The notes under the pieces are model-generated. The model searched no databases. It was not told the DNA's origin and worked only from the letters and a program-made list of their open reading frames with translations. The position numbers were made by a program, and so were the translations under genes. A stretch of 64,000 nucleotides of DNA from Xanthomonas arboricola pv. populi (GTDB lineage Bacteria > Pseudomonadota > Gammaproteobacteria > Xanthomonadales > Xanthomonadaceae), in NCBI RefSeq assembly GCF_002939945.1, contig NZ_MDEB01000002.1:594975-658974 (forward strand), in the 5' to 3' direction. This document shows, piece by piece, positions 56,084 to 64,000 of this stretch. Positions within the stretch are counted from its first letter, which is position 1; every line of letters begins with the position of its first letter.

Positions 56084-56847
56084 TTTTGCTTGTTCCTTCG
56101 CAGACCGACGACGTTATCGCCATGGCGAACCACCAGGAAAGGGTAAGTCCCGTGCACGATCAGGGTGTTGCCCTCCACCGTGGTATTGACGAGAAAATCC
56201 TCCGCGTGTTCCTTTTCGCGGGCAAAAACTGCCGGGAAATTCCCGGTCGGAAACCGCGTCAAATCCATATTGATATAGGTGAACTTGCCGTCGTCATAGA
56301 CGCGGCTTGGAATAAGCCAGGACTTCTTGGCACGTGTCGCATAGTCGTAGTCGTAGTAATAACGCCGATCCTTCAAAATCTTGGCATTCAACAACGGGCC
56401 TTTCTTCGACGTATCCGCGTCTTCGACATTGTTGAAGCTTGTGTCCTTCGGATAGGTGAACACGACCTTGTATTGAACGCCGGCCTGCTTCGCCTGCTCG
56501 AGGCGCTGCCAGTCTGTTGCAACCACCTTGAGCTCAAGAATGTAGGAATGCGTTGCCGTACGAATCATCATGTTCGTATCGACGTCGACATTCTTGGGCT
56601 TTAGATAAAAGACATTCTCGCGCCGCGTCAGTTCCCAACCACCAGTAAAGCCTGTGCTGTAATCCAGGATCTTTTCGTTCGGGCTTAGCTCGACCTGAGT
56701 GGTAATCCCAAGACCCGTGCGTACCTGGTAGATGCGGTCCGGGGCATACTCATATTCCTGAACCACTTGAGCGGTAGCCGCGAAAGCGCATATTGCAAGT
56801 GGCAGTGCTGAAAATAACGCAGCGCTGTACCGATTAAAAAGTTTCAT
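56080..56847 (-). CDS. virB9: VirB9, T4SS core protein
   Basis: 255-residue periplasmic protein; signal peptide ends near AFAATAQ. N-terminal domain with DRIYQVRTGLGITTQVEL and ENVFYLKPKNVDVDTNMMI, and the C-terminal domain (about 160-255) that binds VirB7 and the VirB10 CTD. Overlaps virB8 and virB10 by 4 bp each. Confidence 0.95.
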   Translation of the reverse strand: MKLFNRYSAALFSALPLAICAFAATAQVVQEYEYAPDRIYQVRTGLGITTQVELSPNEKILDYSTGFTGGWELTRRENVFYLKPKNVDVDTNMMIRTATHSYILELKVVATDWQRLEQAKQAGVQYKVVFTYPKDTSFNNVEDADTSKKGPLLNAKILKDRRYYYDYDYATRAKKSWLIPSRVYDDGKFTYINMDLTRFPTGNFPAVFAREKEHAEDFLVNTTVEGNTLIVHGTYPFLVVRHGDNVVGLRRNKQK

Positions 56848-57878
56848 CGACCACTCGCTCCATTGACATTGTTCTGCATCCCCTGGGGTTGAATCGCGGG
56901 CTGCGCCGCAGGCTGAGCTGCCGGCTGCATTTGATCGGGAAACGCGGGCTGCACCTGCTGTTGAGGCACGCCACCCTGCGGAAGTGCTCCCTGCTGCAAC
57001 GGGACGCCCCCCTGCTGAACTGCACCAGAGACGTTTGCCGCGCTAGGATCGATCATGCCAGTACCAGCCCGCTGTACCGCTGACTGAGGCTGCGGGTTGA
57101 TCACGGCGCCACCGGCAGGAGCAGCTGGCAACGAGGAGTAGTCGTTGTCTACCCGATAATCAGTTACTCGGAAGCCTAGGGGATTTTCGACTCGCAGGCT
57201 GTCGTTCATCTCCAGATTATCTTGGTACACAAATCCCATCGTCGCGATCTTGTTGTCAAGCAGCGTAGAGACCGTCGAATTTTTGTCATACACAGTCCGT
57301 TGAAAACGTACGGTCGCCCCTTTGTAGGGCTGTCCTTTTCCGCCAATCAACGTAATACTCAGAATATTGATGCGGATGGCACGCAGCTTTCCGTACGTAT
57401 TCAAGGGCCGTAACGGATTATTCGCGGAGTGCAGCGCCCGATACTCATTTACAACATTCGTGGAGCCCATTGCCGACACAGTATTCCAGTCGCGCTGACC
57501 GATGATGGTAAGGTCGAATGATTCGCGGGCAATAATGAACCGGGCAATATTGCTGCGCGCTAACGCCTCACTGGTACTGATCGTCCGCCCACCAAAATTC
57601 GCCTCGAGTTTTGCAATCGTACTGGTTCCCGAGTAGGCGTCAGCCATTACCAGGTACGGCACCTTCTCTTTCAGCGGCAGCATGTAGTAGTAACCGCCGG
57701 CCGTCATGACGGTAATGATCATGGAAGCGGTCGCCACCATCCATGCGCGCTTTTCGCTGCGGCGTGCGAGGTCGGCGATGCTGACCTCGTAGTTCACCGC
57801 TTTCTGGACGGCCGCACCCACTTGGGCAGATCCGTCCTTTTCACTGACCTTCTTACGCAACATGTCTAGATCCGTCAC
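56844..57878 (-). CDS. virB8: VirB8 with long Pro/Gln-rich tail
   Basis: 344-residue bitopic inner-membrane assembly factor. A membrane helix at about 47-66 follows a cytoplasmic N-terminus; the periplasmic NTF2-like VirB8 domain spans about 75-245 (NEYRALHSANNPLRPL, YKGATVRFQRTVYDKN). Residues 251-344 form a Pro/Gln/Gly-rich, repetitive tail absent from Agrobacterium VirB8 (about 240 residues). Overlaps virB9 by 4 bp. Confidence 0.93.
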   Translation of the reverse strand: MTDLDMLRKKVSEKDGSAQVGAAVQKAVNYEVSIADLARRSEKRAWMVATASMIITVMTAGGYYYMLPLKEKVPYLVMADAYSGTSTIAKLEANFGGRTISTSEALARSNIARFIIARESFDLTIIGQRDWNTVSAMGSTNVVNEYRALHSANNPLRPLNTYGKLRAIRINILSITLIGGKGQPYKGATVRFQRTVYDKNSTVSTLLDNKIATMGFVYQDNLEMNDSLRVENPLGFRVTDYRVDNDYSSLPAAPAGGAVINPQPQSAVQRAGTGMIDPSAANVSGAVQQGGVPLQQGALPQGGVPQQQVQPAFPDQMQPAAQPAAQPAIQPQGMQNNVNGASGR

Positions 57879-57989
57879 CGTAGGGCCTTGTCAGGCCTGA
57901 AACTATTACCGCGACGAGCGCGGACGCATGGGAGGCTTGAGCTGACTCGCCGACCGAATGCTGGAGAGCATCGGATCAGCAGTCGGCTC

Positions 57990-58409
57990 TTAGAGCTTGG
58001 CTCCAGACGACACCGGCACCGGCTGTACCAGCAACTTGTTGGCGGAAACCGAGACCGACACGCCTTGCGCTGCGTACACCGCGCTCAGCTCGGTTGCGGC
58101 TTGCTGCACGCTGGTGGTGCTGATATTGGAAACCGGGGCGATCAGGGTGTAGTCCGAGGGCAGGTTATAGGACAGCTGCATATTGGAATCCGCAGCCCAC
58201 CGTTCCAGCATCGTCTTCAGCGTGCCGTCCATCGGCGTCGCCTGATACGTATAGGAGGTGTAAAGCGGAATTTCAGTGGGGGCTTCGTCAAAGTGATTGA
58301 CGTGCTTCCAACGTCCACCAAAATCGGGAGCAGGCTTGGTCGCGCAGGCACCGACCAACGCAGCGACCACCAAGACCAGCGACAGCTTGGACACACACAT
58401 CGGATTCAC
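57990..58409 (-). CDS. virB7: VirB7, outer-membrane lipoprotein with N0 domain
   Basis: 139-residue lipoprotein: signal MNPMCVSKLSLVLVVAAL, lipobox VGAC near 19-22, a short VirB9-binding segment (KPAPDFGGRWKHVNHFD), then a C-terminal N0-like domain (about 55-135) as in secretins, a hallmark of X-T4SS. A second ATG at 58400 is possible. First gene of the virB7-virB11 block, 111 bp before virB8. Confidence 0.93.
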   Translation of the reverse strand: MNPMCVSKLSLVLVVAALVGACATKPAPDFGGRWKHVNHFDEAPTEIPLYTSYTYQATPMDGTLKTMLERWAADSNMQLSYNLPSDYTLIAPVSNISTTSVQQAATELSAVYAAQGVSVSVSANKLLVQPVPVSSGAKL

Positions 58410-58748
58410 TCTGACTTCTCCAACTCATGAGATTTCGGGCATAGGACGGACAGCACTACGGCCCCGCTCACCTTCAGGTGGCGGAGGGAACGTGCCTTTG
58501 ATGGAACTTTCGGGCGCGCGCATCCATCCGAGCCAGCCAAAACGGGCCAGTCGGCACCATGCGTGCGCGCAACCGATAAAAATGAATACGCTGAAGAACC
58601 ATCCATAGCCTTACTCCTGTACGACCCCGTCCGGCGCCGCCCCCTTAACAAAAAATCAACATTGCGCGAATTCTGGGTAACTTTGCTCTTAACGAACACA
58701 TGAGTCAAGAATCACCGGCACCCCTCCCCGCTAATTTCGTGACAAGAG
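58410..58748 (-). other. virD4-virB7 intergenic region
   Basis: 339 bp. It holds a CRP-like palindrome at its distal edge, a TTGACT hexamer at 58708-58703 that could be a -35 element (no good -10 at 17 bp), and a start-less protein-like frame at 58425-58610. A promoter for virB7-virB11 is expected here. Confidence 0.5.
58425..58610 (-). other. Start-less frame resembling a small membrane protein
   Basis: 61 sense codons open on the minus strand and closed by TGA. They would encode a hydrophobic Trp/Phe-rich helix (WFFSVFIFIGCAHAW), a basic turn (RLARFGWLGWMRAPE) and a Pro-rich tail (GTFPPPPEGERGR). The frame has TAA immediately upstream and no ATG/GTG/TTG before the middle. An AGGAG site precedes an ATG in another frame. 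It may be a decayed or frameshifted small gene; expression is doubtful. Confidence 0.3.
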
Positions 58749-58753
58749 TCACA
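58738..58753. promoter_or_regulatory. CRP/Clp-like palindrome
   Basis: CGTGA-N6-TCACA matches 9 of 10 bases of the CRP consensus half-sites TGTGA-N6-TCACA. It overlaps the virD4 stop codon and lies about 330 bp before virB7. Xanthomonas Clp binds this type of site. Confidence 0.55.
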
Positions 58754-60422
58754 ATTTAATGGAAAGCGTTTTCACATCCGTCTTGGGCAACAGGCGTGCT
58801 GTGAAATATCGATCTTCGTAGTAGCGGATCTTGTCGCACTTCACCGGGTGCGGGATGCCCTCGTACAGGAAGACCTCCTTCTCGTTGCCCATCGCCTTCA
58901 GCTCCTGCGGCAACATGAGCGCACGTCGCTCCTCTGAGACACTTCGGGTCGTTTCCCTGCCGCGGGTGACGTTCTTCTTCTTGATCGTCGTATAGCCCAA
59001 CATCTCGGAATAGTCGTTCGCGTCCTGCTGCTCGCGCGGCGCATACAGGATCTGCAGCGCATGGTTGGTGATGATGGTGCGCGACAGGTCCTTGCCGTAG
59101 GTCGCATCCAGCTGCGCCATGCTCTGGATGATGGGCAGCAGACGAAGGTTGTAGCCCGCCATGTAGGCGACCGCGGTGGCGATGATGTCGACTTTGCCGA
59201 TCGAGGTGAATTCGTCCATCAACAGCAGGCATTGGTACTTCAGCTCCGGATTGGACTTCGGAAGCTCGCGGGTGTTGAGGTTGATGATCTGGCTGAAGAG
59301 CAGATTGATGATCAGGCGGCTTTCGGCCAGCTTGTTGGGCTGGATGCCGATGTAGATCGTCATCTTCTTCTTGCGCAGATCGGTGAGCAGGAAATCGTCC
59401 GCGCTGGTTGCCGCATCCAGGACCGGGTTGATCCATGCGTTGAGCGGCTCTTTCAGGGTGCCCATGATGGACGCAAAGGTTTCATCGGCTTGCGACAGCA
59501 TGTTGGCGAATGCCGAGCGCGCATTGCTGCTGAGGAACCTGCGTTCGGACAGCGACTTGAGGTACTTCTTGAGGTCTGTGCCGTCGCCGGACGACAGGCG
59601 GTAGATGCCGCCGAGCGTGGGAGCCCCTGCCCCGCCCGGAAAGCCGAGCGACAACTCTTCGTCCTGGTTTTCGAATAGATACAGGGCGAACGCCATGAAG
59701 GCGTTACGCGCCTGGCTGACCCAGAACTTCTGGTCGTCCGACCCGTCCGGATACAGCATCGCGGCGATGCTCATCAGATCCGACACCCGGAAGGCGGGAT
59801 CGCTGGACACGTAGGTCAGCGGATTCCAGCGATGCGTACGACGGTCTTCGGCGAAGGGGTTGAAGAGGAATACCTCATGCCCCTGACTGGCGCGCCAGCC
59901 ACTGGTGAGGTCGAAGTTCTCCTGCTTGATGTCCAGAACCACGACCGATTCCTGGTACTCAAGCAGGTTGGGAATGACCACGCCGACGCCCTTGCCGGAG
60001 CGCGTCGGCGCGGCGAGGATCACGAACTGTTGCCCGCTCAGCCGAACAAGCTTGCCGTTGAACTTGCCCACGACGATGCCGTTGCCGCTCGGCTTGAACA
60101 AACCGTGCTTGGAAAGGTCTGCCGCTCCGGCAAAACGCGCATCGCCATGCAGCGCCCGCTCCTTCGGCTTGATCAAGAGCACGACCGTGATGGCCCAGAT
60201 GATCCCGGGCAGACCAAAGCCGAGAATGCCGGACATCTTGATCTTGGTTGCATAAGGCGCCACTTCGGGCAAGCCCAGCGCCTTGACGTAGCGGTAGTAG
60301 GTATCCCACGCGTACAGCCCGGTATCGAGCCGCAACAACAGGAGCGTCAGATATCCGGACAAAAAATATCCAACGAGCAATGTCACCACGGTGGCGATTG
60401 CGATTATTTTGGCTTTGGACAC
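58749..60422 (-). CDS. virD4: VirD4, T4SS coupling protein
   Basis: 557-residue coupling ATPase that recruits XVIPCD effectors. Two N-terminal membrane helices (about 5-30 and 65-85), Walker A APTRSGKGVG at 138-147, an all-alpha domain in the middle, and Walker B CLLLMDEF. Full length. It is upstream of virB7 with a 339-bp gap. Confidence 0.96.
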   Translation of the reverse strand: MSKAKIIAIATVVTLLVGYFLSGYLTLLLLRLDTGLYAWDTYYRYVKALGLPEVAPYATKIKMSGILGFGLPGIIWAITVVLLIKPKERALHGDARFAGAADLSKHGLFKPSGNGIVVGKFNGKLVRLSGQQFVILAAPTRSGKGVGVVIPNLLEYQESVVVLDIKQENFDLTSGWRASQGHEVFLFNPFAEDRRTHRWNPLTYVSSDPAFRVSDLMSIAAMLYPDGSDDQKFWVSQARNAFMAFALYLFENQDEELSLGFPGGAGAPTLGGIYRLSSGDGTDLKKYLKSLSERRFLSSNARSAFANMLSQADETFASIMGTLKEPLNAWINPVLDAATSADDFLLTDLRKKKMTIYIGIQPNKLAESRLIINLLFSQIINLNTRELPKSNPELKYQCLLLMDEFTSIGKVDIIATAVAYMAGYNLRLLPIIQSMAQLDATYGKDLSRTIITNHALQILYAPREQQDANDYSEMLGYTTIKKKNVTRGRETTRSVSEERRALMLPQELKAMGNEKEVFLYEGIPHPVKCDKIRYYEDRYFTARLLPKTDVKTLSIKL

Positions 60423-60458
60423 GCGCCCTTACTCCTTGGCTTACTTCTTGACGGCCAC

Positions 60459-60701
60459 CTAGCGACGGACGACGGGTTTGTGATCGACCAGATCCGACTT
60501 GCGTCCGCCACTCTCGCTCTCGACGAGCGAGTCTATCCAGACTCTGGCTTGATCCAGGGAAAGATCCGGCGTGATCCGAGTTCCGGCATCCGTCACGACG
60601 GCATAGGCCACCACAGCGTCGGGCGCGTAGGTGTCTTCCCGAGTGATTGCCACGACACGGTACCCGCCCCTGGTCAGCACGGTGTGCTGATACTCGTCCA
60701 T
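60459..60701 (-). CDS. Small hypothetical protein upstream of virD4
   Basis: 80 residues, start MDEYQHTVLTRGGYRVVAI. It has a beta-alpha pattern (strands RVVAITRED and VVAYAVVTD, helix LSLDQARVWIDSLVES) and a basic tail, with no membrane segment or recognised domain. The gene lies 36 bp before virD4 on the same strand and so is probably in its operon. Function unknown; composition is that of a real gene. Confidence 0.65.
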   Translation of the reverse strand: MDEYQHTVLTRGGYRVVAITREDTYAPDAVVAYAVVTDAGTRITPDLSLDQARVWIDSLVESESGGRKSDLVDHKPVVRR

Positions 60702-61220
60702 CGCCAGCCTTCCTTTTCGTCAGCGCGGAGGCGATGCTAAAGCAAGACGTGCGCTGGAGAAAGCGGTTTCGGCGAAGCCGGCACAACCGTGCGCGCATTC
60801 GACGAAAGGCGAGGATCGGGATGGGTCAGCGCCTGCGAAATTCAGTTAGTGCACTTTCAGAGCCACACACTTGCCTGGCGGTAAAAATTTGCCTGATGCT
60901 TCGCGGATGAGGTGGCCCGCGCCGCTACGAAATAACACGCGTTGCAGATGCCGGAGCCTGACTCCAGGGATCTCGACACAGGCGCAAGAGCGCCCGGCTT
61001 GCCAGGACACCGCTTCGCCGCCAGCGGCGTTCGACCACTGCACGAAATTCGCCGAACACGCGTGTGCGATGCACGGAAGGAAGTGAAATCGATCGTCGAA
61101 GACCAAATAAAGGACGCGCGGAAGCTGCAAGAGCTGCTGCGCATGTCACTTTGAAATCCGTGGCAGCAGTCGCTGCCGATGTTGAAACCACCCAAGTCGC
61201 CATGACGTCTGGACTTAAAG
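60702..61220. other. Gene-poor region upstream of virD4 operon
   Basis: 519 bp between the small gene and tRNA-Val. It should hold the virD4-operon promoter, but I see no convincing hexamers. A plus-strand frame (60942-61154) ends in a helical KSIVEDQIKDARKLQELLRM segment, which might be a remnant of a regulator gene; the rest is not protein-like. Confidence 0.5.
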
Positions 61221-61295
61221 TGGTGGGCGGTACAGGGTTCGAACCTGTGACCCCTACCATGTCAAGGTAGTGCTCTACCGCTGAGCTAACCGCCC
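61221..61295 (-). tRNA. tRNA-Val (GAC)
   Basis: 75-nt cloverleaf on the minus strand with GGGCGGT/ACCGCCC acceptor stem and encoded CCA at 61221-61223. Anticodon stem CTACC/GGTAG with loop TTGACAT gives anticodon GAC. T arm CAGGTTCGAACCCTG. Confidence 0.96.
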
Positions 61296-61399
61296 GTTTC
61301 CTGCGTCAGCATTGCGCTGTGCAGGGCGCGCATTCTAGCGCAGGGTTTGGATCGCCACAAGCCCTCCCTGCATCCGAACTGCGACGCTGTCGCCCCGCC

Positions 61400-63421
61400 C
61401 TACGCCAGGCTGGCAGCTTTCAGTTTTTGGATCTGGTCGCGAATCTGCGCGGCCGCCTCGAACTCCAGGTCCTTGGCGTGCTGGTACATCTGCTGCTCCA
61501 GGCTCTTGAGCTTGCCGGCGATCTGAGCAGGCCCCATGGCGCGGTAATCGGGCATTTCCTCTGCCACCTGGCGCGACTTCGCGCGCCCCTTGCCTGCCTT
61601 CTTCTCGGCGGCGTCTTCGCGCGCACCTTCCATGATGTCGGAGATCGGACGCGCCACCGACTTGGGCGTGATGCCGTGTTCCAGGTTGTACTCGACCTGC
61701 TTCTCGCGGCGGCGGTCGGTCTCATCGATCGCGGCCTGCATCGAACGCGTCATCTTGTCGGCATACAGAATGGCCTTACCACGCAGGTTGCGCGCGGCGC
61801 GGCCGATGGTCTGAATCAGCGAACCGGTCGAACGCAGGAAGCCTTCCTTGTCCGCATCCAGGATCGCCACCAGCGACACTTCCGGCATATCCAGGCCTTC
61901 GCGCAACAGATTGATGCCGACCAGCACGTCGAACTTGCCCAGGCGCAGATCGCGGATGATCTCCACGCGCTCCACCGTGTCGATATCCGAATGCAGATAG
62001 CGCACGCGGATGCCGTGCTCGCCGAGGTACTCGGTGAGGTTCTCGGACATGCGCTTGGTCAGCGTCGTCACCAACACGCGGTCGCCGAGCTTGATGCGCT
62101 CGTGGATTTCGGACATCAGGTCGTCCACTTGCGTTCCGACCGGGCGAATTTCGACCACTGGATCGATCAGCCCGGTCGGACGCACCACCAACTCGGTGAT
62201 CTCGCCCGCGGACTCGCGCAGTTCGTAAGGCCCCGGTGTGGCCGAGACATAGATGCTGCGTGGCGAACGCGCCTCCCACTCCTCGAAACGCAGGGGCCGG
62301 TTGTCCAGCGCCGACGGCAGACGGAAGCCGAACTCCACCAGCGTTTCCTTGCGAGAACGGTCGCCCTTGTACATCGCGCCGATCTGCGGAATGGTCACAT
62401 GCGACTCGTCGATGACCAGTAGCGCGTCCGGCGGCAAGTAGTCGAACAGCGTCGGCGGCGGCTCGCCGGGCGCCTTGCCGGTGAGATGCCGCGAGTAGTT
62501 TTCGATACCGTTGCAGAAGCCGACTTCGGCCATCATTTCCAGATCGAACTGGGTGCGCTGCGCCAGGCGCTGCGCTTCGACCAGTTTGTTCTGCGAATAC
62601 AGCTGCTCCAAGCGCTCCTTCAATTCCTCCTTGATCGTATCCACCGCACTCAACGTGCGCTCGCGCGTGGTCGCGTAGTGCGTCTTGGGGTACACGGTGT
62701 AGCGCTGCAGCTTGCGTAGCGTTTCGCCGGTCAGCGGATCGAACAGAGTCAGTCGCTCGATGTCGCCATCGAACAACTCGATACGCAGCGCTTCGGTGTC
62801 GGATTCGGCCGGGAACACGTCCAGCACTTCGCCACGCACGCGGAACGCGCCGCGGGTCAGCTCGAATTCATTGCGGGTGTACTGCAGGTCGGTGAGGTGG
62901 CGGATCAACTGGCGTTGGTCGATGTGTTCGCCCACCGACAGGATCAGGCGCAGCGACAGATAGTCTTCCGGCGCGCCCAGGCCGTAGATCGCCGACACCG
63001 TGGCCACCACCAGCGAATCGCGACGCGACAGCAAGGTCTTGGTCGCCGACAAACGCATCTGTTCGATGTGCTCGTTGATCGAACTGTCCTTCTCGATGAA
63101 GGTGTCCGACGACGGCACATAGGCCTCGGGCTGGTAGTAGTCGTAGTAGCTGACGAAGTACTCCACCGCGTTGTGCGGAAAGAACGACTTGAACTCACCA
63201 TATAACTGCGCCGCCAGCGTCTTGTTCGGCGCCATCACCAGTGTCGGCTTCTGCACCTGCTGGATCACGTTGGCGATGGTGTAGGTCTTGCCGGAACCGG
63301 TCACGCCCAGCAAGGTCTGCTTGGCCAGACCGGCCTCGAAGCTGGCCACCAACTTGTCGATGGCGGCAGGCTGGTCGCCGGCTGGGGAATACGGGGATAC
63401 AAGCTGAAAACGGTCGGTCAT
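61400..63421 (-). CDS. uvrB: Excinuclease ABC subunit B
   Basis: 673-residue damage-recognition helicase of nucleotide excision repair. Walker A GVTGSGKT at 39-46, the damage-probing beta-hairpin around [17 protein letters not shown] near 90-110, helicase motifs including [13 protein letters not shown] and [12 protein letters not shown], and a C-terminal UVR domain ([21 protein letters not shown]). The ATG at 63421 ([10 protein letters not shown]) gives the standard length. No clear LexA box is visible upstream. Confidence 0.97.
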   Translation of the reverse strand: MTDRFQLVSPYSPAGDQPAAIDKLVASFEAGLAKQTLLGVTGSGKTYTIANVIQQVQKPTLVMAPNKTLAAQLYGEFKSFFPHNAVEYFVSYYDYYQPEAYVPSSDTFIEKDSSINEHIEQMRLSATKTLLSRRDSLVVATVSAIYGLGAPEDYLSLRLILSVGEHIDQRQLIRHLTDLQYTRNEFELTRGAFRVRGEVLDVFPAESDTEALRIELFDGDIERLTLFDPLTGETLRKLQRYTVYPKTHYATTRERTLSAVDTIKEELKERLEQLYSQNKLVEAQRLAQRTQFDLEMMAEVGFCNGIENYSRHLTGKAPGEPPPTLFDYLPPDALLVIDESHVTIPQIGAMYKGDRSRKETLVEFGFRLPSALDNRPLRFEEWEARSPRSIYVSATPGPYELRESAGEITELVVRPTGLIDPVVEIRPVGTQVDDLMSEIHERIKLGDRVLVTTLTKRMSENLTEYLGEHGIRVRYLHSDIDTVERVEIIRDLRLGKFDVLVGINLLREGLDMPEVSLVAILDADKEGFLRSTGSLIQTIGRAARNLRGKAILYADKMTRSMQAAIDETDRRREKQVEYNLEHGITPKSVARPISDIMEGAREDAAEKKAGKGRAKSRQVAEEMPDYRAMGPAQIAGKLKSLEQQMYQHAKDLEFEAAAQIRDQIQKLKAASLA

Positions 63422-63561
63422 GGAGCGGGTCTCGGGAGAGGACTGCACGAATGGCGGAGGCCCCTTTCGGTAAAAGTCTGACACCCCATCACGTGAGAGC
63501 CGAGCTTACCTGAGCCTTAGACGCCGTAGAGACTGCTTGCTCCGAGCCAGGGAGCAAGACG

Positions 63562-64000
63562 GTGAAAGCAGTGACTCGTTCGTGCACAAAAGGTTACACG
63601 GCAGTAGAGCTAGTGATCGTGATGGCGATCGTCGGCATCATGACGGCCATCGGCTTGCCCAGCTTCAAAGCTTTGATCGACTGGCAGCGAGCACAGGCAC
63701 GGGTTCATCTGCTCACCGCGCATCTGGCGATGGCTAGGAGCCTGGCCATCACGCATCGCTTGCCGATCAGCATCTGCCCATCCATTGATGGGGAAAATTG
63801 TCGACCTGGCAGAGACTGGAGCCAGGGTTGGATCCTTTTCAAGGATCCTCTCCGTAGTGGGCAACCTGCGGACGCGGACTCGATCCTGCGGGTCGAGCAG
63901 TATGCTGCGAGCGACAACATCAGCATCACTGGAACGATCGGCCGATCACTTGTCCGATTTCTTCCGAACGGCCGAAATAGCGGCACCAACATCACGATCA
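63562..64000 (+). CDS. FimT/GspH-family type IV pseudopilin, partial
   Basis: Reading frame open from a GTG at 63562 to the window end, so the C-terminus is missing. An 11-residue positively charged leader ends in a prepilin peptidase site G|YTAVE, with Glu at +5 and a hydrophobic helix (LVIVMAIVGIMTAIG). The rest (AQARVHLLTAHLAMARSLAITHR, then a CPSIDGENC pair likely bridged) is typical of FimT/GspH minor pilins. GGGAGC lies upstream. It probably opens a minor-pilin operon beyond the window. Confidence 0.85.
   Translation, partial: MKAVTRSCTKGYTAVELVIVMAIVGIMTAIGLPSFKALIDWQRAQARVHLLTAHLAMARSLAITHRLPISICPSIDGENCRPGRDWSQGWILFKDPLRSGQPADADSILRVEQYAASDNISITGTIGRSLVRFLPNGRNSGTNITI

Noticed and set aside
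60942..61154. 70-codon plus-strand frame with a helical C-terminal segment
   Set aside because: Only the last third looks protein-like; it could be a regulator-gene remnant, but there is too little to call.

Overview
The window is chromosomal DNA of a Xanthomonas species, most like the X. citri/axonopodis group. The basis is a complete xanthan gum cluster, an X-type (bacteria-killing) VirB/VirD4 secretion locus, a Xanthomonas/Caulobacter-type TonB receptor with maltodextrin enzymes, and GGGAATC and GTAGGAGCGC intergenic repeats. Gene names rest on recognising the encoded proteins; no database search was run.

Layout. (1) 0-20 kb, all minus strand: gumB-gumC-gumD-gumE-gumF-gumG-gumH-gumI-gumJ-gumK-gumL-gumM, then a DUF985 cupin gene, gumN, gumO (KAS III-like), gumP (metallo-hydrolase), a 3-beta-HSD-type reductase and a GT21-like glycosyltransferase. 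GumD starts the lipid-linked unit, GumM/H/K/I extend it, GumF/G/L decorate it, GumJ flips it, GumE polymerises it, and GumB/GumC export it. The last four genes look like a separate small lipid-modifying pathway. (2) 20.2-28.1 kb, minus: tRNA-Pro(GGG) with terminator, a MerR regulator, and the conserved thrS-infC-rpmI-rplT-pheS-pheT-ihfA translation operon. (3) 28.4-43.3 kb: a maltodextrin locus with a LacI-type regulator, periplasmic alpha-amylase, MFS permease, six-hairpin glucosidase, GH97 alpha-glucosidase, TonB-dependent receptor and GH13 alpha-glucosidase. Three copies of one 14-bp palindrome lie upstream of its transcription units. (4) 43.5-60.7 kb, minus: the X-T4SS (virD4, virB7-virB11, virB1-virB6) followed by two DUF4189 genes, a lipoprotein immunity gene and a peptidoglycan-hydrolase effector, interspersed with two virB6 remnants. 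(5) 60.7-64 kb: a gene-poor stretch, tRNA-Val(GAC), uvrB, and the start of a FimT/GspH-type pseudopilin gene running off the window.

Most novel-looking points: the gumO-gumP-reductase-GT21 module; the duplicated and broken virB6-DUF4189 units around the effector/immunity pair; the shared operator-promoter architecture of the maltodextrin genes; a near-consensus CRP/Clp palindrome overlapping the virD4 stop; and a recent duplication that includes the 3' end of the amylase gene.
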